Assembly: GCF_000179915.2 (NCBI RefSeq) | Contig: NC_014963.1 | Location: forward strand, 62,001 to 126,000 | Origin: Terriglobus saanensis SP1PR4 | Lineage (GTDB): Bacteria; Acidobacteriota; Terriglobia; Terriglobales; Acidobacteriaceae | Length of the DNA stretch: 64,000 nt | Reading direction: 5' to 3' | In this document: positions 26,506 to 35,050 of the stretch, one piece after another | Layout of the letters: each line of letters begins with the position of its first letter | Position numbering within the stretch: the first letter of the stretch is position 1 | Position numbers and translations under genes: made by a program | Notes under the pieces: model-generated | What the model was told of the DNA's origin: nothing | The model's input: the letters and a program-made list of their open reading frames with translations, nothing else | The model's database searches: none

Positions 26506-26752
26506 AAGCAGATTCCTCCGCTACGCTGCGGAATGACAAAGTGGGTGGATGACAAGTTGGTGGAGGGGGAGAAGCAGATCTCTCCGCTACGCGACGATAG
26601 AGCCTGTCGCTTCGGTCGAGATGACGAATGTCTCCTTTGTCCTTCCGTAGCGCGGCGGAGGAATCTGCTGTTGCCGGGTCGAGCTTCGCTCGAAGGATCG
26701 CTTCGCGATGACCCCATTCTTTGCGCGATAAACTGCGCAAAGAATGGGGCAC
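26506..26752 (+). repeat. Intergenic repeat copy 10 (three A modules and C)
   Basis: Three module-A-like units (26506-26545, 26573-26630, 26638-26700) and a module C hairpin (CCCCATTCTTTGCGCG...GCGCAAAGAATGGGG, about 26711-26749) sit between the adaptor and capsid genes. Confidence 0.75.
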
Positions 26753-26771
26753 ATGGCTGACTCGCTCGTCC

Positions 26772-27734
26772 CTAGCGATTCACCAACACCTGGTAGTGCG
26801 CGTAGTTCGCACCCTTCACGACCACGCCGCCGAACTTCACGACGACGTGTTGCGAGGCGAGCGAGCCGGGCGTTCCGAGTTGGAAGACGCGCGGATTCGG
26901 ATCGGTGAGCCAGTGGTACTCGATCATGTCCTCGGTCACGATGTACGCGGGCAGGACGGCTGTGCCGGAGCCGGGTGTACCGAGCGTCCATTCGGGGATG
27001 AGCGGGATCTCGCCTGCCTGCGTGCTGAGCGTCTTCACGCTGACGCCAGCTGCGATCTCTCGTGTGTTGAGTACGACGTTGAACTCGGTCTTCATCTCGC
27101 GGTCGATGAGGTCGAGCAGAACGGGGTTCGCGTAGATCGCTGTGGGCCGCACGGCGAAGCTGGAGTTCGCCACCATGAGTGCGATGGTCGATTTGAAGGC
27201 ATCCACGATGCTTGCGTTGACGGCAACGGTGGTGGTATTTCCGCTGGCGACGATCTGGGCTGCCGCACCGAAGTACTGGGTTGTGGTGGGTGCGCTCAGG
27301 CTGGTGTCGTTGCCGTTCCACAGCGCGACATCGTGCGCGCGCATTACGCCTTCGACGGTGTCGGCGAGGTCCTTCGCCTGTAGGTACGCAAACTGGCTCT
27401 GCTGCTGGCCGAGTTCGAGGTCGAACAGGTTGTAGTTCAACTGTGCGACGAGGGCCTTGAGCGGAACGCTGCGTTCGACGCGCGTCGGGTTCACGACCGT
27501 GGCTACGATGTTGCGCGGATCGACGAAGCCAGCGGTGGGCGTCGGAGAAGGGATGCCGGTCTGCTCGAAGAAGCGCGAGGGGTGGCCGGTGGCCGGGACC
27601 TGCTTGATGCGCTGACCGAAGACGCCGCGGCGGCGGACGATGTCTGTGATTTCGGTCTGGTACTGCGGGACTTCGATGGCGCCGGGACCGATGAAGTCTG
27701 CGGCGGCGTGGATGTCCTGGAAGGTTGCGGTCAT
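26772..27734 (-). CDS. Major capsid protein (HK97-fold type)
   Basis: A 320-residue protein with the look of a processed or unprocessed HK97-fold capsid: an N-arm (VPQYQTEITDIVRRRGVFGQRIKQVPATGHPSRFFEQTG), a long spine helix region (LGQQQSQFAYLQAKDLADTVEGVMRAHDVALWNG), an A-domain (AIYANPVLLDLIDREMKTEFN) and a C-terminal strand set (RVFQLGTPGSLASQHVVVKFGGVVVK). CAAGGAGAGAAAA precedes the ATG. Position downstream of portal and protease-like genes is the normal one. It is the best-supported of the particle genes after terminase and portal. Confidence 0.75.
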   Translation of the reverse strand: MTATFQDIHAAADFIGPGAIEVPQYQTEITDIVRRRGVFGQRIKQVPATGHPSRFFEQTGIPSPTPTAGFVDPRNIVATVVNPTRVERSVPLKALVAQLNYNLFDLELGQQQSQFAYLQAKDLADTVEGVMRAHDVALWNGNDTSLSAPTTTQYFGAAAQIVASGNTTTVAVNASIVDAFKSTIALMVANSSFAVRPTAIYANPVLLDLIDREMKTEFNVVLNTREIAAGVSVKTLSTQAGEIPLIPEWTLGTPGSGTAVLPAYIVTEDMIEYHWLTDPNPRVFQLGTPGSLASQHVVVKFGGVVVKGANYAHYQVLVNR

Positions 27735-27791
27735 TTTTTCTCTCCTTGAGGGGAAGTTTTGTGCTGTGTGGGTTTTCCTGCAGGGGTGTTT

Positions 27792-28056
27792 AAAAAGCAG
27801 ATCCCTCCGCTTCGCTGCGGGATGACAAAGTGTGTGCCGCGGGTGACAAGGGTTGATGGTGCGCGCATCGCGGATGCGCTTCGCGCATTACCCACACATC
27901 GCGATGAAGCTGCGATGTGTGGGGCACCCGGCACCCGTACAACCCATGTCCTAAAAGCGGGACATGGGGCACCCGGTTTTGGGTTTCCTTGTGGATCTGG
28001 TTTGCGCGCTCTGCGCGACCCCACCCTTTCGCAAAGAACGCGAAAGAATGGGGCAC
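27792..28056 (+). repeat. Intergenic repeat copy 11 (A, B, B-variant and C)
   Basis: Contains reversed module A, module B (CCCACACATCGCGATGAAGC then TGCGATGTGTGGGG), directly followed by a B-variant with the same flanks but a different stem (CCCATGTCCTAAAAGCGGGA then CATGGG, 27943-27967), then module C. This copy shows the stem substitution side by side. Confidence 0.8.
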
Positions 28057-28071
28057 GAACAGATCTCTTGT

Positions 28072-28347
28072 TTAGCGGAGGAGGCCGGAGCGGAGGAGTT
28101 CGCTTTTTACGGCGATGCGTTGTTCTACGCTTAAGCTCGTTAGAGCGAGATCCAGTGCGCTGGCCGTTATCGTTTCCACGGCAGAGACGCCGGGCTTCGT
28201 GAGTGTCTGGGTTGATCGTGTTTTGCGGCCTGTCTCTGCCGTGGCTTTCAAGGCGCGGATCTCTGCTTCTGCTGCTTCGAGTCTCAGCTCCAGCGTGTCT
28301 TCTACTGTGGCTACAAGGGCCACATCGTTTGTTTCGTTTAATTCCAT
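28072..28347 (-). CDS. Small coiled-coil phage-cluster protein (scaffold-like)
   Basis: A 91-residue protein from the ATG at 28347 (GGAGGACAACG upstream). Its first half is a predicted coiled coil (VEDTLELRLEAAEAEIRALKAT) and its second half is helical (LDLALTSLSVEQRIAVKSELLRSG). It overlaps the end of the protease-like gene by 10 bp and precedes the capsid gene, which is where head scaffold or decoration proteins are found. Function inferred from position. Confidence 0.6.
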   Translation of the reverse strand: MELNETNDVALVATVEDTLELRLEAAEAEIRALKATAETGRKTRSTQTLTKPGVSAVETITASALDLALTSLSVEQRIAVKSELLRSGLLR

Positions 28348-28889
28348 CGTTGTCCTCCGGCCGCTCTCATGCGGCCTTCTCTTTTTGTTGTTGCCGTCAG
28401 ACGAAAGCGCGTCGAACGGTAGGCTGCTTTTTCGCGCAGCAAAATTGCCGCTCCGGTGAAGGTCGCTTTCGTGAGCCGCCATACCGGGGCGCGCATGTCT
28501 TCCACGTGCGCATCGGCGAGCTCATAGCTCATGCCCAGGACTTCGTTGCCGTGCGCGACCAACTCACGCTCCATCTCGGGGAAGTCGCGGGCGAAGAGGT
28601 ATCCGCTTACGCGCAGTTCGTTGTTCGCTACATGGGCGGACGTGATGATGCCGCACTTGCGCTGCGCATCATGTCCATCCCAACCTGTTTTGAAATCCAC
28701 CGCCATACCCAGCAGGGACGGCAGGGCCGCCTCCGCTGCCGCGCGCGTTAACACGACTTTGTGTCCACGCGCTCCTGTGGGCGCTTTGTCGCTGGCTACA
28801 TCGACGAGCGTCAACACACCCTCGAACGGCCGCCGATTCGGATGCCCTTGCACCACGGGGAACTCTACCGCCATCGCATCCAACCGCAT
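28338..28889 (-). CDS. Prohead-protease-like protein
   Basis: A 183-residue protein starting MRLDAMAVEFPVVQGHPNRR after AAAAGGGGTGAAGAG. Segments such as FEGVLTLVDVASDKAPTGARGHKVVLTRAAAEAALPSLLGMAVDF, the HVANNELRVSGYLFARDFPE hairpin and the WRLTKATFTGAAILL strand have the layout of phage head maturation proteases placed between portal and capsid. The His-Ser pair expected of a U35 protease (in H..S) is not clear, so it may be a non-proteolytic relative. A longer frame to 28967 runs into the portal gene and was not used. Confidence 0.6.
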   Translation of the reverse strand: MRLDAMAVEFPVVQGHPNRRPFEGVLTLVDVASDKAPTGARGHKVVLTRAAAEAALPSLLGMAVDFKTGWDGHDAQRKCGIITSAHVANNELRVSGYLFARDFPEMERELVAHGNEVLGMSYELADAHVEDMRAPVWRLTKATFTGAAILLREKAAYRSTRFRLTATTKREGRMRAAGGQRWN

Positions 28890-28947
28890 CTCTTCACCCC
28901 TTTTCAAAAAACTGACTCGCTGGCTCGCTGACCTGCTGACTTGCTCT

Positions 28948-30129
28948 TTACAGGCCACGCATCGCACGCACTTCCTCCACGGTGAGCACGCCTGCTTTCA
29001 ATAGATCGAGCTGCACGCTGGTCTCGGTCGTCTCGTCGCGGCTGAGGAGATCGTTGAAGACGAACTCCACGTCGCGCAGGCCCAGGCGTTTGCCGAAGAG
29101 GTCCCGCGTGAGGTGTTCGGAGAGCAGTTTGGCGACGGGCTTGATTGCGCCTTCGAAGGCGTCGTCCGCCATCTCGGACGCGGTGGATTGATTGACGTCG
29201 TGTTCGAGACCGAGCAGCATGGGCGGAAGGTCGAAGGCGTTTGCGATCATGCGCAGAAGAAACTCCTGCCAGCCGAGGTGAAGGTCGGCATCCGTACCGC
29301 CCGCGAAGCGCAGGACCTCGGGCTTCTTTTCGCTGCTGAGGATGGGCACCTGGCCCGTGCCTTCGATCTCGTCCTGCCACCAGCGCACCATGCGTTCGTG
29401 CTGCGCGGGTGTGGTCTCTTCCATCCACAGAGCGAACTGCTGCACGCCGTTGCCTGCGAGACGACCGGCGTAGCGCGAGGCTTCGAGAAAGGAGCGGATG
29501 GATTCGAAGGCGACTTCGAGACGACCCAGGCCGAAGGGCGTGTGTGTCCGCGGATTCAGGCGGAGGTACATCAGCTCGCGATCGAGCAGAGGGATGGATT
29601 TCTCCGTTCCTGCGCGCGTGTTGACCTGGGCGTAGCGTGGTGTCTCCGCGTTGCCGTTCCATTCGGCATTGACTTGTACCGTCGCGCCATCGACGGGCCA
29701 GAGGCGGAAAGGAAGGTCGGCGTTGCCGGTGAGTTCCATCTCCATGGCGCCGAAGCCGCCGACGAGGAGGTCTTCGAGCACCTGCTCGATGAGGGTGCGG
29801 AAGGAGTCTCCTGGATTGGGTGCTTCCAATGTTTCGCGGAGTTTTTCCACGGTTGTGGAGTTCGTGGTTGCGTCGCGTTTGAGGCGGACCTGCCAGTCCA
29901 TGCAGGCGATGCGGTCTTTGACGATGTTGATGGCGCGTCGGGCTACGGGCGTTTCAGCGAATTTGCGCAGGTTCGCTGCTGTGGGTTTTGGGGAGATGCC
30001 TTGTCCCTGGATGGGGAGGCGGCGGTAGGGTGTCAGCAGGGCGGGGAGGGGTGTGGTTTTTCTTGTGTTTGTCTCGCCCGCTTGCAGGCCCTTCCATGCT
30101 CCTCGTATTCGGTCTTTTACTCCTGCCAC
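28948..30129 (-). CDS. Phage portal protein
   Basis: A 393-residue HK97/lambda-type portal. PVARRAINIVKDRIACMDWQVRLKRD is the typical N-terminal wing, LLVGGFGAMEME and ELMYLRLNPRTHTPFGLGRLEVAFESIRSFLEASRYAG hold the stem region, and DLPPMLLGLEHDVNQSTASEMADDAFEGAIKPVAKLLSEHL the conserved C-terminal helix set. The GTG at 30129 is preceded by AAAGGACCG; the longer frame to 30177 would begin within the terminator hairpin and is rejected. Portal forms the DNA gate of the capsid and docks the terminase. The adjoining terminase gene is separated by the HipA/DUF3037 pair. Confidence 0.85.
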   Translation of the reverse strand: MAGVKDRIRGAWKGLQAGETNTRKTTPLPALLTPYRRLPIQGQGISPKPTAANLRKFAETPVARRAINIVKDRIACMDWQVRLKRDATTNSTTVEKLRETLEAPNPGDSFRTLIEQVLEDLLVGGFGAMEMELTGNADLPFRLWPVDGATVQVNAEWNGNAETPRYAQVNTRAGTEKSIPLLDRELMYLRLNPRTHTPFGLGRLEVAFESIRSFLEASRYAGRLAGNGVQQFALWMEETTPAQHERMVRWWQDEIEGTGQVPILSSEKKPEVLRFAGGTDADLHLGWQEFLLRMIANAFDLPPMLLGLEHDVNQSTASEMADDAFEGAIKPVAKLLSEHLTRDLFGKRLGLRDVEFVFNDLLSRDETTETSVQLDLLKAGVLTVEEVRAMRGL

Positions 30130-30149
30130 TGTTCGGTCCTTTCTTGCAT

Positions 30150-30181
30150 AAAAATGCGCAGCCAAGAGGCTGCGCATTTTT
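30150..30181. terminator. Terminator hairpin between DUF3037 and portal genes
   Basis: A perfect 14-bp stem (30150-30163 with 30168-30181; arm AAAAATGCGCAGCC) around the tetraloop AAGA, with runs of A and T at the stem base so that it can act in both directions. It would stop transcription coming from the HipA/DUF3037 pair just before the portal gene. Confidence 0.8.
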
Positions 30182-30228
30182 ATGTCGTTTTGTGTGCCGT
30201 TCTTCTGCGGCTTTCTCGCAGATATTCA

Positions 30229-30286
30229 GGGATGCGCTGCGCGCATTACCCACACATCGCGATGAAGCCGCGAAAGAATGGGGCAC
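30229..30286 (+). repeat. Intergenic repeat copy 12 (fused B/C)
   Basis: A short copy in which module B (GGGATGCGC...; CCCACACATCGCGATGAAGC) runs directly into the C end (CGCGAAAGAATGGGGCAC), as if the internal part had been deleted. Confidence 0.7.
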
Positions 30287-30319
30287 AAAGAGTTAGCTAA
30301 TTCTTAATAATTTGTTGGT

Positions 30320-31183
30320 TTAGAGGTTCAGTTCGCGACGGGCGGTTTGAGCTACGCGTTCCAGGTCGCTTACGGTTAAGACGCGGATTGATTCGCGTTC
30401 CATGGTTTCCACGCCGAAGCGGTACCGCTCGACTGCTGCGGTCTCGTCTTCCATCTCGCGGAGAGGTTCTACGATTGCGGTCAGCTCCAGCGATGCGCCC
30501 TCCAGCCTCTGCACGCCTTCGCGCAGGCCTGAGGAGGAGAACGCCAGTACCTTGGCTGCTTCCAGGTCGCCTTCGAGGGAGATCGCCTGGAACATGCGGA
30601 TGATGCCGTTCGGACGGTAGCCACAGTCGATCTTTAGTGGATCGCCCACGCGCGTGTACTGCGATGCGGAGATCCTTTTGCGCATCAGGTCCCAGACGTT
30701 CGCGCGTTCAAACTCTTCGCGCATCGTGGCGGCGATGGCGGCCCGTCCCGTTCTGGGACGGATGACCCGTTCGCGTACCGTTTCGACGTACATGCGCATG
30801 AGTTGTTCCATTTCGGCGGAGAGGTTCTCGGCCAGGCAGCCACGCGGCTCCGTGAGCTGGAGTGAGTTCGACAGGGTGTCTTCCATCACCTGCAGCACCG
30901 GTTTGAAGTCGTGCTCGCCCAGCTTCAGGCGCTCGGCGATCTCTGTCTCCATGGCTTCGAGCATGGCCGTGTCGGCGTCGGGATCCAGGCAGCGTACGCG
31001 GCTCCAATCGCGGGTGAAGCGTACTCGAGTACTCTCCGCTCGCCCGGCTTCCCGCAGAAGGACGCCGATGTTTACAAACTCGTTCTTCACCGTATCCGGA
31101 ACATACCGGACGAGAAAGAACTCGCATTCCATGCGACTTGCCAATAAGACTCTCCAGTCACTCCGGTGCAATTCAAGGGCCAC
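30320..31183 (-). CDS. DUF3037 protein paired with a HipA-like kinase
   Basis: A 287-residue protein. After a short leader the sequence MECEFFLVRYVPDTVKNEFVNIGVLL is the typical DUF3037 start; VRFTRDWSRVRCLDPDAD and the later helical half complete it. The GTG at 31183 has GAGATGAGG 7 bp upstream; the ATG at 31132 fits family lengths better but has no ribosome site. DUF3037 proteins are regularly encoded next to HipA-like kinases, as here (39 bp gap). The pair may be a toxin-antitoxin-like or phage-exclusion module, but the biochemical role is unknown. No other gene of the cluster looks related to it, and a terminator follows. Confidence 0.85.
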   Translation of the reverse strand: MALELHRSDWRVLLASRMECEFFLVRYVPDTVKNEFVNIGVLLREAGRAESTRVRFTRDWSRVRCLDPDADTAMLEAMETEIAERLKLGEHDFKPVLQVMEDTLSNSLQLTEPRGCLAENLSAEMEQLMRMYVETVRERVIRPRTGRAAIAATMREEFERANVWDLMRKRISASQYTRVGDPLKIDCGYRPNGIIRMFQAISLEGDLEAAKVLAFSSSGLREGVQRLEGASLELTAIVEPLREMEDETAAVERYRFGVETMERESIRVLTVSDLERVAQTARRELNL

Positions 31184-31222
31184 TCTAGTGCCTCATCTCC
31201 CGGTTAGGGTCAGTGTCTTTCG

Positions 31223-32083
31223 CTACATTACGAAATTCGGTGTACCCATAACGCTTGGCGGCACAATCTTTCGGCCCCAATTCGGAAATGGTTCCCGATT
31301 TGAATCCCTAAACGAAACGATGAGCTCCCTCACACGGGAACGCCTTGCCAACATTTCTTGTATTAACTGCTCTATCTCTGCCGTATTCCCTCCGTACCAC
31401 TCGGGAGGGACGACTTCCGCAATGGACCAGAGCGTCTCCTCGGACATTTGTTCTACGCGCGTCAACCAGGGATCGAAGCTCTCCCATCCCGTTATGCCCG
31501 CGTAGACTTTGTTGCGGCCGTAGACGCCACGCAGAGGAGCGTCCTCGAACTTCCACTCTCCGGCGTGGAAGCAATATCCCTGGTCGATGAACGTCGCCGT
31601 ATACTTCCGCTCACGCACCTTTCGTGAAAAGACGGCCTGCCGACCGTTGGCGTTGCCCGTCCATTTGTCGATTACGAGCATGCCGGCGAACTCGGCCACA
31701 TTGCGCACCTCGCTCAGTTGCTCCTCCGGGAGGTAGTCCAGAACGCGCCCCGGCCCCACACCTACGGCAAGGCCGCCGACGAACTGCGATCCAAACTGCA
31801 GGCCCGGGGCGCATCGCTCTCGGCCGCCGCGTGCGAGGTCTACCACCATCTCGGGCGAATTTTCTACCAGCCACTCCGTAACTTCGATCACGTCCGTTGC
31901 GGGTACGGTCAGACCCACCGCTTCGGCGAGCCGCGTTGCGATCAACTCGTTCGCCAGCACACGCAGGTGCTGGGGATTGTTCTGAAACTTCACGACCCAG
32001 AGCTTGCCATCCGCTCCCAGCATGAGCTGGCTCTGCGCTCCACCGCGCATTCTGCGAATTGCCTGTACCGCCAAAACCGCCAC
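31223..32083 (-). CDS. HipA-like kinase
   Basis: A 286-residue protein of the compact HipA-like kinase family. AIRRMRGGAQSQLML is the glycine-rich opening, KLWVVKFQNNPQHLRVLANELIATRLAEAVGL has the ATP-binding Lys and the conserved Glu helix, LVIDKWTGNANGRQAVF is the catalytic-loop counterpart (HxxDxN-like, here DKWTGNANGRQ), and FIDQGYCF the metal-binding Asp. The GTG at 32083 follows AGGGTGGGGGG; an upstream in-frame start beyond 32119 cannot be excluded. Known HipA enzymes phosphorylate a tRNA synthetase and slow growth; the target of this branch is not known to me. It lies directly downstream of the terminase gene. Confidence 0.85.
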   Translation of the reverse strand: MAVLAVQAIRRMRGGAQSQLMLGADGKLWVVKFQNNPQHLRVLANELIATRLAEAVGLTVPATDVIEVTEWLVENSPEMVVDLARGGRERCAPGLQFGSQFVGGLAVGVGPGRVLDYLPEEQLSEVRNVAEFAGMLVIDKWTGNANGRQAVFSRKVRERKYTATFIDQGYCFHAGEWKFEDAPLRGVYGRNKVYAGITGWESFDPWLTRVEQMSEETLWSIAEVVPPEWYGGNTAEIEQLIQEMLARRSRVRELIVSFRDSNREPFPNWGRKIVPPSVMGTPNFVM

Positions 32084-32217
32084 GTGTGTCCCCCCACCCT
32101 CTCGCAGCAGCATAACAATTTGCGGATGTGTATAGAGGAAGCCTCGTATGGTTTCCGGAGAGAGAAATCCCTCAACTCTGTCGAGGGAGGACACAGGATC
32201 TTCGAGTGGCCGATGGT

Positions 32218-33672
32218 TTAGGTTCTCGCTACTTCTTCTCTTACCGCGAGGGCCATGGCCATGGACATGACGCAGTCGTCGTGGGCGCCGGTGGCGGCTT
32301 CGGGGCGACCGCCGGGGCCGCGGACGAAGCTGCGGCATTCGGTCAGCAGGCGCTCGCTTTTGAAGAGCCAGGGCTGCTCGTTGAGCAGAAGGTTCAGTCT
32401 GGCGAGCATCCTTGGGCGCGTTACGGAGTTGGTCGGCCAACCTGCCTGTCCACCTTCTTCATAGACGGCTACGCCGCGTTTCTCCAGGTAGGCCAAGACG
32501 CCTGCGCCGTGGTTGTTACGCTCGACGACGATCAGGGCACCGTTGTACTCGCGCGCCAGATCGATGAGGACTTCGGCGAGCTCGCGCGGGTTGAGGCGTT
32601 GCCGCAGCTCCGCGCATTGCAGGCCCAGATCGATGTCCACGACCTGTGCGGCGGCGAAGTCGCCTTCGCTTCCTCCGCCTGCGGGGTCGGAGGCGATGAG
32701 ATACCGCCGTCCTTTGACGGGTGGCATCCAGAGCAGGAGGCTGCCGCTGCGGCGGCTTGCGAGTGGAGGCGTCAGCTCTGCCAAGCGTGCCTCGATCGCG
32801 TCGAGTTCGAAGAAGCATTCGCCGCTGGCGCGGAAGCAGCTTACGGCGTCTTCTGCAAACTCCTGACGGGCCATGCCGCGATAGGTCCTTTGCAGCTCGC
32901 GGCGATAGCCGATCTGCTCGGGGCGGAGGCCTTCGCGTGAGACCAGAGCGCGTTCTTCCTCGGTCCAGTCGCTTGCTTCGACTCTCGCGCCGAGGTAGGT
33001 CGGCTCCATCCACCAGGGGAGGAAGTGGCGCGCCATGCGTTGCGCTTCGGCCTCCATCCACTCCTGGTAGAAGCAGCCGTAGGCTCCGTTGGGAGTCGAC
33101 TCCAATACCATTTCTCCGCCGGGTGCGAGTGCTGCCTTTAATCCTGCCAGCGTTGATGCCGCATCGCCGGGCCAGCGCGAGAGCTCGGAGCAGTGCAGGT
33201 TCTGGATACTCATGCTGCGCCCAGCGTTTTGTTCGCCTGCGCTGACGACGCGAAACTCCGAGTCCAGGGCAGGGAAGGCCATCTGTCCGACGTTCGCGCG
33301 GGAGCGCTTTGCTGGGCCCTCACGCAAGTCGTCGGGAAGGTTCTCCCACATGCGCTGCACGATGCGGAACATCTGTTCTGTTGCCTCGCGCGTGTGGGCG
33401 ACGAGGACGGTCATGGTTCCGGGTGTCTGGATGGTTTTGAGGAAGAACTGTCCTGCGATCCATGTGCTCATGCCCATTTGCCGGGCTTTGAGAACGATGT
33501 TCTTTTCTTTGCGGTTGAGTTCGTAGTTCCATTGGGCGGTGTTGGCTGTGAGCGGGATAATTGCCCCGGATTTACTTCGGATTTTGAGGAGGCGTTCTGT
33601 TTGTTCGATTCTGGATTCTGTTGGGGGTGGGTCTTTGTCGGTCGCGGGTACTTCTGGTTCGATTGTTTGCAT
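32218..33672 (-). CDS. Terminase large subunit
   Basis: A 484-residue DNA-packaging motor. The ATPase half has NTAQWNYELNRKEKNIVLKARQMGMST (Walker-A-like KARQMGMST), then VLVAHTREATEQMFRIVQ, the HCSELSRWP Walker-B region and MVLESTPNGA (coupling motif). The nuclease half has YLIASDPAGGGSEGDFAAAQVVD, ALIVVERNNHGAGV and GAHDDCVMSMAMAL with the metal-binding acids. All key residues are present, so the motor may be functional. The ATG is preceded by AAGGAACAAC. A separate small subunit was not recognised. Confidence 0.88.
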   Translation of the reverse strand: MQTIEPEVPATDKDPPPTESRIEQTERLLKIRSKSGAIIPLTANTAQWNYELNRKEKNIVLKARQMGMSTWIAGQFFLKTIQTPGTMTVLVAHTREATEQMFRIVQRMWENLPDDLREGPAKRSRANVGQMAFPALDSEFRVVSAGEQNAGRSMSIQNLHCSELSRWPGDAASTLAGLKAALAPGGEMVLESTPNGAYGCFYQEWMEAEAQRMARHFLPWWMEPTYLGARVEASDWTEEERALVSREGLRPEQIGYRRELQRTYRGMARQEFAEDAVSCFRASGECFFELDAIEARLAELTPPLASRRSGSLLLWMPPVKGRRYLIASDPAGGGSEGDFAAAQVVDIDLGLQCAELRQRLNPRELAEVLIDLAREYNGALIVVERNNHGAGVLAYLEKRGVAVYEEGGQAGWPTNSVTRPRMLARLNLLLNEQPWLFKSERLLTECRSFVRGPGGRPEAATGAHDDCVMSMAMALAVREEVART

Positions 33673-33683
33673 GTTGTTCCTTC

Positions 33684-33887
33684 AGGGATGCGCTTCGCGC
33701 ATGGCCCACACATCGCGATGAGGCTGCGATGTATGGGGCACCCGGGGTTCGGTTCCCTGTGTTGAGTTCTCAAAAAAGCAGATCCCTTCGCTTCGCTACG
33801 GGATGACAAAGGAGGAGCCTTAGAGATCCGGTTTGTGCGCTCTGCGCGACCCCACCCTTTCGCAAAGAGCGCGAAAGAATGGGGCAC
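33684..33887 (+). repeat. Intergenic repeat copy 13 (modules B, A and C)
   Basis: Module B with its GGATGCGCTTCGCGCAT cap, a reversed module A and module C ending at 33887, just upstream of the terminase gene. Confidence 0.75.
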
Positions 33888-33914
33888 GGGTCTCTTATGT
33901 TGTTCCGAATGCGA

Positions 33915-33945
33915 AGAGGGGAACGCTTTGTGCGTTCCCCTCTTG
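33915..33945. other. Perfect 13-bp stem-loop
   Basis: Arms 33915-33927 (AAGAGGGGAACGC) and 33933-33945 around TTTGT. There is no T-run on either side, so it is not a standard terminator; it may be an RNA structure between the control operon and the terminase gene. Confidence 0.6.
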
Positions 33946-34061
33946 CTGCGGTTCAGACTGTTTTGTCTACCTTTTTAGAATAGCAATTTGGGTGGGGTAA
34001 CTCTGCCAACTTTGGAGGGTTTCTATTTGCTTTGCAATCAGGTGCTTGGTGGCTATAAGCC

Positions 34062-34565
34062 TTAGGCACCCCCTTGACAGGTTTTTCCTGCATAGCTTTC
34101 CACAAGCGGGATGAGTAGGCCTTTGCGCAGGAAGATTGCCGTTAGCTCGTCCGCCGACTCGTTGTAGCGACGGATGACCGAGCGGACGCTCATCCCCAAC
34201 ATGCCCGCGACTTCGCCGTGGGTATACTCCTGGATCGCGATCCGCTTCAGGAGTGTCTGGGCTGTCTTATCCAGTTCGGCCATGGCGCGCTCCACGTCCG
34301 TCACAAAGATGACGACGTCTTCGAAGCTGTTCACGCGATAGTTCGTGACCTTGCCGCGAAAGATCTCTCGTCCCAGCATTGACGGCACGCGGCCCGACTC
34401 CATGGACAGCTTCATGTACCGCCGCAGCATACCCTCTGTGTACTTGCGGTAGAACGCCATCTCCGGCGTCGCCTGCACCAGCTCTTTCCGGGGCATCTCT
34501 GTCTGCACGGGCTTCTGCGTCTGTGCTGTCGCCCATACCATGGGCAGAATTACGGCTGTACTCAT
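34062..34565 (-). CDS. HTH protein resembling sigma region 4
   Basis: A 167-residue protein from the ATG at 34565 (GAGAAGG upstream, overlapping the previous stop). The C-terminal part (LLKRIAIQEYTHGEVAGMLGMSVRSVIRRYNESADELTAIFL) is a helix-turn-helix like region 4 of sigma-70 factors, with YTHGEVAGMLGMSVRSVIRRY as the two DNA-reading helices. The upstream half is helical (AFYRKYTEGMLRRYMKLSMESGRVPSM). It is the last gene of a three-gene operon transcribed away from a CI-like repressor, so a late-gene activator or small-terminase role in the phage-derived locus is plausible. Confidence 0.68.
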   Translation of the reverse strand: MSTAVILPMVWATAQTQKPVQTEMPRKELVQATPEMAFYRKYTEGMLRRYMKLSMESGRVPSMLGREIFRGKVTNYRVNSFEDVVIFVTDVERAMAELDKTAQTLLKRIAIQEYTHGEVAGMLGMSVRSVIRRYNESADELTAIFLRKGLLIPLVESYAGKTCQGGA

Positions 34566-34798
34566 CGCGCACCTTCTCTCCGGGACCCACACGGCCCCAT
34601 GCCTGCTCCTACTTCCGGCCCAGATCCTGAGATCGTTCTGCGTTGCCGACGGGCTCGCTCGCTGCGGCGTCTTGGCGGAGGGAACTCCGCCAGGCACGCC
34701 GCGCACCGTCGGCAATACACCCCCTGGGCTACACCGGCGCGGATCCAAAGACCTCCGCACCCTTCACATACCTTCAAGTCCAAGCGCAAGTGATTCAT
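34562..34798 (-). CDS. Small zinc-ribbon-like protein
   Basis: A 78-residue protein. MNHLRLDLKVCEGCGGLWIR and VYCRRCAACLAEF give two CxxC pairs (CEGC; CRRCAAC), the mark of a zinc ribbon. The C-terminus is basic and Arg-rich (PPPRRRSERARRQRR). It overlaps both neighbours by 4 bp (ATGA), so the three genes are translated as a unit. Nucleic-acid binding is likely; the exact role is unknown. Confidence 0.68.
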   Translation of the reverse strand: MNHLRLDLKVCEGCGGLWIRAGVAQGVYCRRCAACLAEFPPPRRRSERARRQRRTISGSGPEVGAGMGPCGSRREGAR

Positions 34799-35049
34799 CG
34801 TCTCTCTCCAGTTTGTTCGTCCGTCGAGCCTTCTTGATCAGAGGTCGGAGTGGCTCTCCGGGTTTTGGTTTCAGCTTGCAGAAGGGCGACGAAGCTCTTA
34901 TGGCTCCTGTTCACCGTTCCTTCAGGCCTACCTTCGTGTTGCAGCAGAGGTCCCGGTCTTGGGAAAAGCGCGGTTGTCCGCGCGACTGAGTCGACCGCCT
35001 TGCCAATCGCCTGGGCGATTGCATTCGTCCGGTTCGGATGAAGTTTCAC
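34795..35049 (-). CDS. Small unknown protein, first gene of the control operon
   Basis: An 84-residue basic protein from a GTG at 35049 (MKLHPNRTNAIAQAIGKAVD...), with a helical N-terminus and a polar tail. Its stop overlaps the start of the zinc-ribbon gene. The GTG lies one base from a sigma-70-like -10 box, so either translation is leaderless or the true start is elsewhere. A competing 51-codon frame (ATG about 35086, GAGGAAAT upstream) overlaps it. The frame given here is preferred because it joins the next gene by ATGA. Confidence 0.5.
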   Translation of the reverse strand: MKLHPNRTNAIAQAIGKAVDSVARTTALFPRPGPLLQHEGRPEGTVNRSHKSFVALLQAETKTRRATPTSDQEGSTDEQTGERR

Positions 35050-35050
35050 G

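Noticed and set aside
25189-28056. Repeat blocks considered as CRISPR arrays
   Set aside because: The units vary in order, spacing and orientation and lack regular spacers; they are intergenic hairpin repeats.
29113-30300. 395-codon plus-strand frame over the portal gene
   Set aside because: Antisense shadow; the portal protein on the other strand has clear family motifs and a ribosome site.
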